DNA from: Chrysemys picta bellii
Lineage: Eukaryota; Chordata; Testudines; Emydidae
DNA: 64,000 nucleotides
NCBI RefSeq assembly: GCF_011386835.1
Contig: NC_088792.1
Location: forward strand, 114,548,421 to 114,612,420
Reading direction: 5' to 3'
Positions 30,818-45,150 of this stretch are shown piece by piece. Each line of letters opens with the position of its first letter. Within the stretch, counting starts at the first letter, position 1. The notes under the pieces were generated by a model that saw only the letters and a list, made by a program, of their open reading frames with translations, did no database searches and had not been told where the DNA came from. Both the position numbers and the translations under genes were made by a program.

Positions 30818-32330
30818 GTCACAACCTTTTCTCCCAGCCACACCTGCTAATACACCCTCTATGCAGAGCAGCGACATACTGTTCACCTTGTCGGCTTAGT
30901 CAGCTTTCCACCTACTTTGTCCAGCTGGAGCAGTTCAAAGCATATGGAACAGAGGGTCAGGACAGGTGCAAATGCCTACAAGATACAAGGCCAAGGAGAA
31001 CCAGGCCTCCTGGCTTTAGAAATGAAAGGGAGCTTGCATGCTGGAGCTTTCAGTAGGGATGCATTGCCACATACCCATTTTAAAAATGCCAAGTAACTTC
31101 AAATTAATTTGGAGGCATAAGAATCCATTAATTAAGCAATAGGACACAGCAGGGTAAGTGCAATGGAGTAATTATTCATGTCTAGGTGCACTGCTAGGCA
31201 TAAGGTCACTCACCAATTAAAAATTGAAAGCATTGTTCGTTAATAAAGCCTCTATTTCAAATTTTGGCTTTGCCCTCTAGCACACATGCTTCAAAGAGGT
31301 TGCCAGCAGAGTGAGAACTACTCTAGTTTCATTGGCTAGAAAGGAATATCTCCTCCCGGCTTTAGGCTCAGCAGGGTAAAAGAGTAAATAGGGCTACCGA
31401 GTAATTTCCATGACATTCAATGAGGATGACTTATTCAAATTAAACAAACTGCTCCATCCTGCTTCTTTAGAAATCAAACATACTTTTACCATGATTTGGG
31501 CCCAAAAATAGCAAGAGAAAAAATGTTATGTTTGTGTTTTCCCTTTCATGGGCATATTTATATAGCAGAGGGTGATGTGGTTAAGCTCTGTCCTGGACAC
31601 AATTCTCTGATGTTCTGCCTGGTTACACCAGAGGTAAATTTGGTCAAACTGTTTGATAACTAATTAGCTTCCTGTTCTTCCAAATTTACTTTCAGAGATT
31701 AAGGATAATCTTGTGGTTAAAATGTTTAAAATATGTTGAAAATCTCTCCCTTCCAATAAGTACATCACAATGAAATACCTTAGGACCTGTGTCTTGCTTG
31801 ACCACTCCTTTTGGTGTCAGCAAGCACTTGTCCCTTAGACTCATACTTCCCAATATGGTGATAGCTCAACATGACACGCACCTATGGTTTAATCACACCA
31901 TACTTCCTTTAATGAGACTCATTTATCTTTCTTTCATGCTTCAAACTATTTCCTGCTTTAATGAGATTTATGATGAAAGAAAGAAAAATGCCTCCTAAAT
32001 GATTCTGCTCAGCTGGCATATTATCTCTTGCAAAAACCTCAATCAGCTGCGGTAAACATCTGTTTGACATGAATTTTCCCTTTTATAATCTGCTTTGGAA
32101 ATTTAAGAACAGCTAACTTTCTGCTAGTAAAAGGTATATGATGAGCAATTTAAGGCCCTAATTTGAAAAATAACAGGATGTTTGCAGTAGAAATCTCACA
32201 GACGTCTGTAGGGTTTAAAGCGATAATAAGATTTAACTGGCCAAATTGGGAAGAGTTCTTTAATTAGCAGTTTCACTTCCACTAACCTTTGTATATGAGC
32301 TATGCAGATAATGTAGTTCTGGCAAAAATA
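30818..32330. other. Non-coding stretch
   Basis: AT-rich and without recognised genes or repeat ends. Confidence 0.4.
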
Positions 32331-32338
32331 TGTTAATG

Positions 32339-33349
32339 TAGGGTTACCATATTTCAACAATCAAAAAAGAGGACGGGAGGAGTCCTGCCCTAGCCCCGCC
32401 CCTGCCCCTTCCACTCCCTCCCACTTCCTGCCCCCTCAGAACCCCCAACCCTCCCCCCCACGCCTTGTCCCCTGACTGCCCCCTCCTGGGACCCCTGCCC
32501 CTAACTGCCCCCCAAGACTCCACCCCCTAACTAAGCCTCCCTGCTCCTTGTCCCCTGACTGCCCCCTCCTGAGACCTTCCCCACATCCTAACTGGCCCCC
32601 TAGGACTCTACCCCCTTCCTGTCCCCTGACTGCCCCAACCCTTATCCACACCCCCACCCCAAGACAGACCCCTGGGACTCCCACGCCCCATCCAACCACT
32701 CCCCACCCCCTGACAGCCCCCCCCAAAACTCCCGACCCATCTAAACCTCTCTGCTCCCTGTCCCCTGACTGCTCCGATCCCTCTCCCCACTCCTGCGCCC
32801 TGACAGCCCCCCCCAGAACTCCCAACCCCCCCCCCGCTCCTTGTCCCCTGACTGCCCCCTCCTGGGACCCCTGCTCCTAACTGCCCTCCAGAACCCCACC
32901 CCCTACCTAAGCCTCCCTATGCCTTGTCCCCTAACTGCCCCCTCCTGAGACCCCCCCCACCTGTACTCTGCCCAAAACCTTACACCCCCAACCCCCAGAC
33001 AGCCCCCCCCGAACTCCTGACCCATCCAACCCTCCCCCCTGCTCCCTGTCTCTTGACTACCACCCCCCCAGAACCTCCCTGCCGCTTCTCTGACCCCCAA
33101 CCCCCTTACTGTGCTGCAGAGCAGCGCGCTCGACAGCGGGGGAGGGGATGAGGGTCGGAGCTCCAGACGGCCGGAGGCCGAGGCGATGGCCGGCGATCTG
33201 TGAATGCAGGGCGGGGGGGAGGGAGGGAGAGGAGGGGAGTGGTGTCAAGTTGCAGGAGAGAGGAGGGGGGAAGTGGAGGAAGGGCTCTGGCTGCCGGATC
33301 CCCGTTCGAGTGGCACCATCCGGCTGCCCTGTAAGCCCCGCACGCTCTG

Positions 33350-33381
<32 letters not shown>

Positions 33382-33478
33382 AGGGGAAGTCCGGACATTG
33401 ACAAATTCCCCCCGGACGCTATTTTTAACTGAAAAAAGCCGGACATGTCCGGGGGAATCCGGACGAATGGTAACCCTA
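32339..33478. mobile_element. Large non-autonomous hAT-like element, 1140 bp, exact 8-bp target duplication
   Basis: The terminal inverted repeats are TAGGGTTACCAT on the left and ATGGTAACCCTA on the right. The flanks are identical TGTTAATG octamers (32331-32338 and 33479-33486), and the YAG start with an 8-bp duplication is typical of hAT. The left two thirds are strikingly C-rich on the plus strand, built from repeated CCCCTGACTGCCCC(CTCCTG) units. A run of about 30 G residues lies at about 33350-33380. No transposase is encoded, and open frames of 90-160 codons here are composition artefacts. Confidence 0.85.
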
Positions 33479-33486
33479 TGTTAATG

Positions 33487-35725
33487 TAGAATTCAAACCA
33501 GCTCAAAAGTAAGCAGTAAAGTGAAAGGAGGTTAAACATGGCTACTGCTTAGAGCACGAATGGAAGTGTGCTGGCATCAGAAATCTCTTTCAGTCCCTTC
33601 AGAGTATTCTTTATGGGGCAAAGCACATTACTAATATACTGGGTCAAATTTATCCCTGATGTAACTTTACTGAAGTCAGTGGTGTTCCTCCAGAAATTAA
33701 CAGACCTCTTGGGAATCTTTCAGGTTACCTGCTGGTTTTAAACAGGCCTCAGTACTTTCACTCACTAATCTAGTTATCAAGACATTTTAAGAGAAAAAAA
33801 CCTACAAATCAACCCAGTTTTGGCTGCTCTGGATAGGCCATCACTAGAATTCACTATATGACTGTAAAACACTAAGCTGCACAGGTAAACTGCCTTATTT
33901 TTAAACTTAAAATAAACTTAGCTATTATTCCACCAGCATTATCCTACAACTTCTAAGGCTATTAAACCAGAAAAGACGGGAATGGTAAGGCAAATTATTT
34001 TCTAGCTTTCTTATTTTAAGTGGACAAAGGCTTTTAGTTCTCCATCCTCCACCCAATCAGGAAGTCCCAGTGGACCTGATCCTTTACTGTCTTCTATCTT
34101 GTGCTGATTATTTACCCCCAAGCAAAGTGACTGTGAAATGCTATTACATCAGAATTCTCCACTTACACAGTAGTAGCCTTTTATGCTCACTTTGCATAGG
34201 TGTGTGAGTACACAAGGTTGTGAAATCAGGCCTGTTGACTGTTCAATCCTTTTTTCATTCTCATGATAGTTTTACAGCTGCCACTTGTGTCTTATTTTTG
34301 TATTAACATATACTGTCTGAACAGCACTTTTTGCACAGAATATATGCAACAGATAAACATGCAAGATACAGCTTTCAACAGCTGTCACCATTTTGCCTGC
34401 TGGCATGTGGAAAGTTTCATAATCTCCATTTGGATTAAGTTAATTTAATAAAATAGGAAATAATACATATTGGCCTAAATTTTCAAAAGTACTTTGGGTG
34501 GCCAATTTGATACACCCTAAAGGCAACTGTTTTTCAGACATTGCTGAGCCCACACCCTAGGAAAATAAGGCACCGTTAAAGTGTTTGGAACTGGGTACCA
34601 AAAAATGGAGGCACCCAAATCACTTATTACTTTTTAAAAGTTTGAAGATCATTCACACCCTACTGAGGAAAGAAATAGTGATTAACTCCAGACTTCAAAT
34701 GGAGCCAGGATTTCATCCCATCAAAGTCAATAGGAGTTTTGCTATTGACTTCAATGGGGCAAGAATTTCACCCATGTTCACCATCCCCATCCAACTGTAT
34801 TGTTAGATGCATTAAAATATTTACAAAAATATGCTTTTTCTTATCTAGCTCTCCTGGACTGAGTTGAAAAGGGAAGCTGCCAGCAAGCTGGCAATAAGCA
34901 AATTAATATCCTAGATCTGAATATGGGATAATGTTAAAAATTAAATTAACCCCATTCCTCAGGGTGAGTGAGTTAATTTAAAAGCCTATCTTGCCAGGTT
35001 TTTTTAATCCGGTAGGTAAAATGGAGATTTACTGTTGTAAATCCTGTTGCAATTTACTTTTTAAATTATCTGCTCAGTAGGTTACATATTTACTGCTTCC
35101 ATCAAAAAGAGATTATTTGAGAGAAATCCGTGTACCAGTATCAGAGCAGCATAACTCCAGCCTTCATGAAACTTAATTTTTCAAGGAGGAAACAAGGCAT
35201 GGGTGTTGTTGGGCCCTGCTCAATCTTTCCTTTCCCAAGCAATAGTGCAGGTTCCTTTGCAGGTTCCTCCTGCTACTTGCTTGGTTTGAGATATCCAATT
35301 CTGGAGTCTTTGGTAAGTATTTAAACAATAGCTTTTATTATGAAAGTAAAATCATAAACACTGGAGCTTTGTTGGACAAGCAGTGTCACAGTGCAGAAAC
35401 CTGGCCAGCAAATAGCTCCTGGCCAGGGAATGCCAAAGAACTGGTAACAGTATTGACCAATCAAATCAGAGCATGTGGGAGTTATTGATAGGTTAACAGA
35501 TTAACAAATCAAGAACTCTTGCTGGGTAAACTAGTAACTGTTGCTGGGCAGAGTAAAAGTAGTACCCCATGCCTCAGGCCAGGTGTCCCTTCTGCACATG
35601 TGCAGATCCACAAAGGTCATAAAGAGGACATTGTGATTGACAGCCCCTAGGCTGCACTCATGCTACTGGCTCTATGCTATTAGCATAGTCTACAGCTGTA
35701 AATTTGGTGTTCGGTGCTTTTAAGG
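33487..35725. other. Non-coding stretch with a short old repeat
   Basis: No genes. At 34705-34775 a pair of arms AAGTCAATAG and CTATTGACTT forms a hairpin inside CATCCCATCAAAGTCAATAG ... TTCAATGGGGCAAGAATTTC. A similar piece (TTGACTTCAATAGGGCTGGA) recurs near 47750, so this looks like an old dispersed repeat. Confidence 0.45.
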
Positions 35726-36111
35726 CAGTTGTCCCCAAACTTTTGAGGATCGCGCCCCCCCCCCTCCTTACCCCTATCCATGCCCTTTCCCCACTCCCCT
35801 GGAGCTGGGGCCGGGAGCAGGGTTGCAGCTCAGGCGTGAGGGGCGGCGTGGACAGGGGTAAGGGGGCTGAGTCTGGAGCCGCAGCTGGGGGTGGGTCTGA
35901 GTCTGGGAGTGGGGCCACAGCCAGGGACCGAGGCTGGGGGCAGGGGGGGGAGTAGAGCCGCAGCTGGGCTGTAGTGGAAGCCGGCAGTCGGGCCCGTGGC
36001 CAGGTCCTTTACTGACCCTGCCCCCCGCCTCGGCTCTGCCACCCTACGATGTTCCTTCAAACCCCCTTGGGAGGGGAGGGGGAGACATGCCCCACACTTT
36101 GGGGACCTCTT
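35726..36111. mobile_element. hAT-like MITE, about 386 bp, diverged
   Basis: The ends are CAGTTGTCCCCAAACTTTTG and CACTTTGGGGACCTCTT, inverted with a few mismatches. The flanks TTTTAAGG (35718-35725) and TTCTAAGA (36112-36119) match at 6 of 8. The interior is G-rich. It resembles in its ends the better preserved MITE at 49500-49779 (CAGGGGTCCCCAAC ...). Confidence 0.6.
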
Positions 36112-36267
36112 TTCTAAGAACACTGGGGTTTCACAAACTTTTTCATTCTGCTGATCACACCTTAAGACCACACCCCTGCCATTTATGATCACATAGCATC
36201 CTCTTCTGACAACTATAGCAATTACTTATATGGAAAAAGTCATCTTACGAAAGTATGTACATATAAT

Positions 36268-36537
36268 CAGCAATGCCAGCCCCAAGAGTTCACAAATCAT
36301 CAGTCCCTCCATAATCATGAGATTGTCTTAAAAACCATGAGATTTATTAAAATAATTAATTTGAGGTTTTGTTTCTTTGAGCCTTCAGGATTTACTATAT
36401 TTATGGTTTTCTGCACCCATGAAGGCTAGTCATTTACATTTTCTTTTTAATGAAAGCTGATTCTCCCCTAATCAACTTCAAGAAAATCCTGAAACATCAT
36501 GAGTCTCATGAGACAATCACAAGACTTGGCAACACTG
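36268..36537. repeat. MITE-like repeat, about 270 bp
   Basis: It starts CAGCAATGCCAGC and ends CTTGGCAACACTG, weakly inverted ends. The interior has two ATCATGAGATT-type phrases (about 36314 and 36336) and CATGAGTCTCATGAGAC near the right. I could not confirm a target duplication. Confidence 0.5.
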
Positions 36538-39500
36538 GTAATTAATTGTTTCTCAATGCAATTTCACACCTGGAAACTGGAAAAAACATCATCATATGGA
36601 CCTGACAGCTCTCCCTATTCCACCAGCAAGTGCACAGCACCACAGGTTAAGAACTTTTGGCTTAAATTTAAGATTTTCCCTGCTTTTAGAATTAATGGTC
36701 TTTTCATTTAAACTAAAGATGCACCCAAACAAAAATTCTGCAGCTAGCCTTTGCTGACCTGTGGGAATCTTTGCAATCAACTTCATGAATGTAACTTAAA
36801 CAGCCCATCCCAACCCCATCATTGATATTCTTTACCATAGTTCCTTCACAAACACTAGTAAGATTTTAAATAAGAAAGTGATTTCAGCTAGGACCCAGAA
36901 GTTAGTGAATTGTAGTAATAGGTGGAACCACACAAATCGATAAACCTTTCTTTTTCACAACAGTGAATTCTACAGGACCAAGAGAATTTTATTTAGTTTC
37001 ATTAGTCAGTTCCTTCTTTCTTTCTCATATTAACTTTATTCTGAGGCCATTTGTCTCCAGGGACTGCAGCTGATAGCCAAAAAATTCCATTATTTCCCTG
37101 TGTTCTGTCATTCATGGCCCCACACAGCTTTCCATTTCATTGTGTGGCATAAAGCACACAGTTCACCATCAGAGACTTCAGAAAAATAACCGTGAGTAAT
37201 GCACGTATCTGAAAACCTTCCTGTTATGGGTGGTTTCTAAGAGAGATGTATCTGTATGTTAAGAAAATTCTCTCCCTGATAACAGTCCTTGCCACAGATA
37301 ACATAATGACTATCTGAATGTCACCCCAGCAACAACTGTATCATCCTTGATTTTCTTCTCTTTGACGAATGTCATGGTCATTTTTACAAATGATTGAATA
37401 TGTAATATCAAGATTATGGTTAACCGCCAGATGTTAGTCTTTCAGCTCAGAACTTCTGGGCATCCTAGGGCCAAGGAAAGGTGATGTATTTTTATTTTTG
37501 CCTATTCCAAGCAAAACGTGGATTGTTGTTTTTTTAATATTTTTGCATTTCATTACTCTACTGTGGAGCAAATGGTATGAGAAAAGCTGATAAATATGAC
37601 AATAGGTAGGACATTCTTTCAAATCAATGTTTTTATCCAAAGCAGAATATTTATTTAATACCATTCTGGATAAATATACCTATTATAGTGCCTGAGTATT
37701 TCAGTGAAATTGTATTTATCTTTCAAAATAAATAGTATTTGTCAATTTTTATTCATTTTTGCATCTAGAGAGAGAATAAGGAAGGAGTCCACTTGTTTCT
37801 TTTCTTTTTTTCCTTAACATTTCCACCAAGGCCCAAATATATAAGCTTTCAATCTTCTTTGACCAATTTAACCAATTGTTTCAGGTTAGGCACTCAATGA
37901 AATGTCACAGTCTCTCTTTCCTGACATATTCTTCTCTTTACACTTAAATAGTTCCAAATTACCATGCACCACCTGTGGGAAAGGCATACGAGATTCAATG
38001 AATACCAAATGAATTTGTTATGCCAATACAAGAGAACAGAAAATAGTAGGAGGATTTGACATAAAAGTGCTCCTCTAATACAATATCATGCACAACTAAC
38101 TAACTAAATTCCTCCAAGCTTTGCAAGCTAAATTAGCTACATGCATTAGCTTTTAATTGTAACAAGGATCTCTGAGTTAAATATGCACTAGTAGCTGAAA
38201 GCCCATGCAGTTGGGCCAAGTAATCCACCATCCGTGCAGTCTCCCTCAAACAACCAAAGAAGCTCTTGGATGCAAGTTAGCTGTAGATAAGGATGGTGAT
38301 TGGTTGAGTTACCTCTGATATCAGAATGGTCTAAGACTCTTGGCATGGCCTAGATATCTGTGTTACTGTAGTTGTATACCTCACAGGTGTAATTCATAAT
38401 GTCAGAATAGTTGAGAACTTAAAAATTAGATGGTAATATGCCGCAAATCCCAGTAACAACTGAACCTCATGATATTCTCAACCAATAGAGCTTTCAGTCA
38501 TGTTTGTAGCTGTTTCCATTACTTCACACTGATTCAACAGACATTTTAGGCTTCAGAGTGACAGATACACAGCTGACAATCCTGTAATCTTATTATATGG
38601 ATAATAATGCTCTACAACAACAGCCAAACCTCTGTAGTGACATTATGATAACCAGAGATAGTTCCTAACCAAAACTCTAGATTTGGATGTCCCTAAACTT
38701 TGGTGTTGTTTGAAATCCAAACTCATGTCTTAGCTAAAGCATTGCCAGTTGCTCATTGGTTTATAAAGGGATAAACAGTAGCTTGAAAGTATGATTTCTT
38801 TGTTTTCTGTGTACTTCACTCTTACATTTCTAACAACTCTGCCTGTTGACAGTGACAGCAGCCATTTTGTTTTCAGAGTTGCTGCTGCCTGATATTAAAA
38901 GACAATCACACACTGTAGTCTCATGAAGACTTTACTTTTGTTCTTTCCTGTTTTTTCTTGACTAAAAGAATACCGGTTTAGAGAGTTTTGCTCTTGTGGA
39001 TGGACACACACAACACCATGCAGACTCCAAGAGCTGAAATCTGAGGTGTTTGAGATCTGGGCCTAAACTTTGTGGCTTGGGCCTTATGTTTAATTGCAAA
39101 CTAGTGTGCTGTGGCCCACTATTATGGAATATTGTGTGTTTATTCTATTTGGGTCACTCTGTATGAGAATACTTGAAAGTGTTTTCCTCACACTACTCAC
39201 TGGTAGGGAAAAAAACAAACAAGACCAGGGTCTGTCTTCTCTAATTAAGTCAATATACTGAGTTTCACACATCAAGTCTAATGATTTTACAGTCAAATAC
39301 TTAATCATCTGAACTGCTGAGTAACTCAGTGTATTGTCATTCCTTAACATAACAAGTAAGGTACTCAACTGATAAGAGGCAAGCTCACTGAATTGTTTAA
39401 GGACCTAATTTATTAACATTTTCTAAAAAGGCACCAGATAAGGGAAATGGGCAGGATGTGTCCTGAGCTATTTAAAGTTAGTTCAGCTATAGCTAAACCC

Positions 39501-42500
39501 ATGAAATGACAAAACCGTAATACACATCTCACAGCTAATTACATGAGTATCGAAATCACCTATCCAGAGAAGGCCAACCAGAAGATGGATGCCTCAAATA
39601 CAGCAGTCATTTAAAACAACAGTATAATTTTCACTTTGAGAAGTGACGAGAACAGAGTAAAAGCATAGGACTCACAGCACAGGCCCTACACCTCTGTTTT
39701 GCTTTAGGAAATGAGAATTCCAGAACATTTAACAGCTTGGGGTGATCCATACACTACACCCACAACATAGTAACAGACTTTTCCCATAGTCAGCAGTTTT
39801 TCAAACACAGTTTGATGAAAACTTTGACCATGCCAAAGCAAAATGACAATTTGATCTTGGGACTGAGGGATCTTGTCTGCACCAAAAACCCTACCCAACA
39901 TACTATAATCTAGACAGAATATTTATATACTTAGAAAAGTCAACACAGAACCCGAGAGAGCCTCAAGGTTGATGCACGGATAATTCTTGGGGAGCTGATG
40001 TTAACACCCTTTGAGTATCTGCACTCTGCTGGTGAGTGTTGGCTCTGTGTCTGGAGTTGACTGGCTCACAGAAGGAATAAGGATATCCAAATGAATGCAA
40101 GAGTATGTATAATTACAGAATACATTTCCAGAACTGCATCACTCCAGATTAGTAATAAAGTTGCAATATGATGATCACACTGGAAACTTTCCAATATTGT
40201 CAACTGTCCGTTAATTAAAGGGAAAATATGACCCACTCCAGTTTGGCCTAACTTACATTCTAACATTATTATTATTGGCACAAAGTGGGGATGGAACAAA
40301 CGATCTTCATGGAACCCCTTTGCCTCTCCACACATGTACTCAGGCTCCAAGACCACCTGTTAGTCTTGAGTGCTACTGAGGCATTTTCATTCTAGTCATG
40401 GATTGTGTTGTGCAAATAGTGGCTGAAGAAAAATGGGAACTTTGTATTAACCATTTCTGCTGGGGTATTTCAAATGAGATGGGCTCAATAGTGCCTATTA
40501 AAAAGGCAGTATTTGGGATTTTTTTTCATGTTCTGTGTACTGCAATGGGTAGTATGTATTTCAGACACTCTTGCTGACTTTTTAATGGTGACTCTTAAAG
40601 CTTGCTACCTCCGACCTCGATTTTAACATGATCTTTCTTTTTTCTGAAGGCACTTCTCCTGAAAATGGTCCTCCCAAAAATGGCAAGTGAGCAGTGGGAA
40701 AAACAATGACTAACTAGTACTGTGCTACATGTACATAGAAGTACCACTATTAGAGGTATTTCTGCAAATGGCATCCAAATATAGGGAACTCTACTTCAAG
40801 ATGATTAGTGCCATCAGCTCTCAGTGAATTCAAAGTTAGTTGCATTCCATAATGTTTACTACACAAATAGGCATGTCAGGTGCAATATATATTTTATTGA
40901 TCTCATTTCTGAAAGAGAAGAAATGAGAAAAAGAAGAAGAAATGCCTAGCATAATCTTAATATAGAGACAGCTTCTCAGGTCCTTACTCAGTCCTTCGTT
41001 CGGCTTTTATGGAAATTTTAACTGCATGACGACTTCGTGATTTGGTCCACATTTTGTAAAATGCTTGTCAAAAACATATCTATAGATTATGTCTGACATT
41101 TCCTAATCATATTAAGGAACCGAAAGTTTGGAGGCGTAGGCTCAAAATACTGTTTTCCATTTAGCAATATTAGCCTCTTAGCTATTATTAGAACTTGTAA
41201 TAATTATTTTTTTTCTGAGATTTGAGAAGGAGTTAAGCCACACAGAAAATGGAATGTATGTGAATAATTTATTGTAAGGAAATATGGGTTTGGTCTTCTA
41301 ATACATAGAGAACTTACTATGTACAATTTTCTGGAAAGACTTTTATTAGGTTGATTTTCTTCCACAAAGAGATTGACGTAATAGTAGATATACATTTAAA
41401 AACTTATTTTTGCAGCAGCTGGAGTACCTATTTGCAAAATTCTATGTCCCCATGAAACTGTCTTTTTCCTATATTCTCAGAACGTGGAAGTGTAACCCAT
41501 CAAAATGACAGGTAAACTCTATCTATTGAATATATATTCCATTGAGGTATTTATAGCTTTTTCATTACTGTGGGACTTGGCCTTGCACTATGAAAGGCTC
41601 TTTCTTACAATGTTTTCACATTACTGTAAGGATATTCTCATATAAAACTTATAAGACATGTAATTTAAAATGTTCTAATGTCTAGTTTTTCTACAAAGTG
41701 CTTGGTATCATGAATAATTTCCCATCACTCATGGGAAAAACAACATCTTGATGCTGATGGGAGGACTCCTCTTATTAGGAGGAAAAATACTATCATCTGC
41801 TGAAGTGAGAGATTCCTTATGTCAGATCCATCAGTCTAATGCAGTGTAGAATTTTCTGTCATCATAGCACAAGGATACACCTTCTGCGAAATGCACAGTT
41901 ATGCTGTTGAATATGTTCATATATCAGGGAAAGTTTCTGTTAAATTACAAAATGATTGTTGTTCTAATATTACTAAACCACAGGACAGATAAAGCATAAT
42001 GGCATTGTAAATAATAGGTCAAAGTGACGAAGAATGACTTTTTTAAAGTTCAAATTCTCTCATCCTTAGTTATCTTACATTGTACTAAAGCTATTCACAA
42101 CCACCAGTTGTCAAGCTATTTTGTACTAAAGTGACTTATTCTGTTGTATATCCAACAACATGTGAAAGTGAGACTATTTCCTTTTCTAATTTTTGTGCCA
42201 TTTTAAACAAACAACATATTGGAAAGGTAAGGGCAAGCAGAAAAAGGTGCCAGAGATCATCTGAAGGCCAAAATACAGCTGGTCTTCTCACATGGAATCT
42301 GCCAGAACAGCACTGACATTGTAGCCAATAAAACAATATTTTTTATGACAGATAATTAAAAGAATGAAAAAATTAAAGATTTAGATATCAGGAAACTGCG
42401 TTTCAATAATCCCAAATACCTGCTTGTTACAAGCATCAGCTAATTAGCTAATACATACACACATACCATGGTATTCAAAGTAAATATTTAGGTACGATAT

Positions 42501-43014
42501 TATGGTTGTTAAATATTATGCATTTCTAGCAAAAATGACAGTTTCGATAAACATAAAACACCTCTTTTTTTTCTGAAAATTAGGGCAGTTCCTACATGTA
42601 AGAAATAGATAATGTCTTTCCTAATTTCCATCACAAAGCTTACTATTTAGAGATTTATTACAGCCATTTCAGACTGAACTGTAGGGCTATGGATGGAAAA
42701 CCAGTTCTTTAAAAGAATAAGAGCCCTCCTGAACTTTTCAAATGTACAGTGGTTTGGATACATTCCCTCTCTCCAATACATCGGATTCTGTGCAAGGCAT
42801 TGAACAGCTAGCAACTAACAGTGGAGTTAGTGTGGGAGTTTGGCCTGAGAGGAGAATGGTAATTTTATGTCCTGACTTGATCCTGTGTTTGCTAATGTTG
42901 CTTAACAAGGGGGTAGTGATGATCTAGTTTGGCTAAGTTTACAAGCCAGTCAATAGCGAACATTGGAGCAAAGACTGGCTAGCAGTTTCAGTGGGAGTTT
43001 GAGGGCCAGGGTGG
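36538..43014. other. Long AT-rich non-coding stretch
   Basis: About 6.5 kb in which I recognise no gene, RNA or well-bounded repeat. Short open frames on both strands have no domain signature and fit chance expectation. This is the longest featureless block in the window and might hold unique host intergenic or intronic sequence. Confidence 0.4.
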
Positions 43015-43019
43015 AGGGT

Positions 43020-44168
43020 TGTGACATTACCCCCCATATTCTTCATAGAGATGTGTTACAATATGAATATGGCTAACTAAGCTATGTTTTATACATGATG
43101 GGTCACGTGAGGTATCATTGGAAAGGTTATGATTTACTGAATGTGATTATCTTATTTGTATGCATGTATCATTTCTGTATCTGAAGTTAGGAATATTGAC
43201 TATGTATCAATTACAAGTGGGTTTACACCTGGAGAACACCCACCAGACAGGGCCATTAGGGGGAACAATAGGACTTTGAAGATGTTAATCTTCCACCTTC
43301 CTGAGATGTTTCCTGGGATGCTGCAAACAACCTTGACTCATGGCTGCTTTGACACTGCAAGGTCATGTGATCATGTCACCTGGTACTGGATTCCATCTTG
43401 GACTACTAGTATTTTTCCACTAATAGGGGGGTGAGGATCAAACTGGGAAACAAAGGATTCCTGACATATGTAAATCCTATTTAAGGCAGGAAAGTGAGTT
43501 CATTTTGGTTCATTCTTCAGTGACTCCCCACCCAGGATGACTGCTGGAAACATTTACGAAACAAAGAGAAAGGGGGAGAGAAGGACTGAACCCAAGCTGG
43601 AAAAGGTGTCTGGCCTGTGAAAGAAGTGCCTAAAACAACACTTAGGGTGAGAAATTACTACTTGTAACCAGTCTTTTTAATGTATTAATCTTAGTTTGGG
43701 TGCTTGTTTTATTTGTTCAGTAATGTGCTTTGATCTGTTTGCTATCCCTTATAATCACTTAAAATCTATCTTGTGTAGTTAATAAACTTGTTTTTGTTTT
43801 CTCTAAACCCAGTTTGTGGAATTCATTACTGGGGGAGGGGGACAAAAAGCTGTGCATATCTTCCTCCACTTTGAGGGAGAAGGCGAATTTCAATTAGCTT
43901 ACGCTGTACAGTTCTCTGTGCAGTGCAAAACAATACAGTTTTGGGTTTACACTCCAGAGAGGGTATGCACTTGAGTGCTGGGCAATTCCGTAGCCAAAAA
44001 CTTTCCCATGCAGTACTGATTTCGGTGTCTGTGTCTTTCTGCATCTGGGTGTGTCCCTACCTGTGTGTGTGCTAGAGGAGGCCTGGCTCAGCAGGGCAGT
44101 GTAAGGGAGCCCAGACTGGTGGAACAGGTGGGCTCAGTGGTACCCCAGAAGGGGGGCATCCCATCACA
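43020..44168 (+). mobile_element. Solo LTR, about 1149 bp, plus orientation
   Basis: It starts TGTGACATTACCCCCCATAT and ends GCATCCCATCACA. The flanks are AGGGT (43015-43019) and GGGGT (44169-44173), 4 of 5 matching. AATAAA is at 43781-43786 within GTAGTTAATAAACTTG, which also occurs in the LTR at 45151. The start matches the minus strand of the LTR at 4372-4784. A stretch of about 380 bp follows the polyadenylation signal, which is long for an R-U5 region. Confidence 0.78.
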
Positions 44169-45150
44169 GGGGTCATCCTCTCTTTCTCTAGGAGTAGGGA
44201 TTAGGAAGAGAAGACAATGATGGCTACTGAGGCAGCACTAGAAGTGACCAATGGAGGAGAGGAGACAAAATAGACGGTGGGATGCAGAAGCTGCGGGAGA
44301 TATATCATCCTTGAATGGATATCTGATGGAAGCTACTTATGCATGCTAGACACATGATAGAGCTCAGGGCAGAAAAGATCCAAGGATTAGAGATGGAGCT
44401 AGACACAATGATGGAATTCAGATGGGAATTTAAAGGTATAATGTGCTAGAAAAGAGGAGGTGGTACAGACAACTCAAGATCTTCAGGGGAATACAGCTGG
44501 TCCCTAGAGAAGGAGGGTGAAAGCATGACAAAATAATGAAGATGAACAGATGGCTCAAGGACTCGTGCTACAAGGAAGGTTTTTGGATAATCAACCATTG
44601 GGTGGTCTTCACAGAAAGATGACTTTTTTGACAAGTGGACTTCACTTGTGTACCTGAGGCATTAATCTTTTGGGATCAAGGCTGGCAGAACTGATAAAAA
44701 AGGTTTTCAGCTCAGAAATATAAAGGGAGAAGGTTGGAAGAAACTCCTGAAATATTCATGCCTGGCTTCAAGACCCAGAATTAAAACTAGCTAAATGAAG
44801 AAATAGTAAGGGATAATGGAACATCACCTGGTAAGGGTATGGACTGCAAGGAGAAAGAAAGCACAATATTGATTGGAGTAGTAGTCAGGGCGGTGAAAGG
44901 ACTATATCTAATTCATCTAGAAAACTCATCTGAGGGAAACAACTTGTCACAAATGCAAGATGCCTGGGCAATAAAATGGAAGAACTGAACTACTGATGCA
45001 GGAGGTCAAACCAGATATTATAGGGATTACTGAAACATGGTGGAATAGCACTCCTGACTGGAATATAGATATTGATGTGTATGAGCTGTTTAGGAGAGAG
45101 AGAAATAAAGGTAAAGGCGGTGGGATAGAATTGCACATTAATGAAGTGGT

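Noticed and set aside
32436..33539. Glycine-rich and proline-rich open frames of 90-160 codons
   Set aside because: These are artefacts of the C-rich hAT-like interior and the G-run. No domain is visible, and they repeat with the DNA unit.
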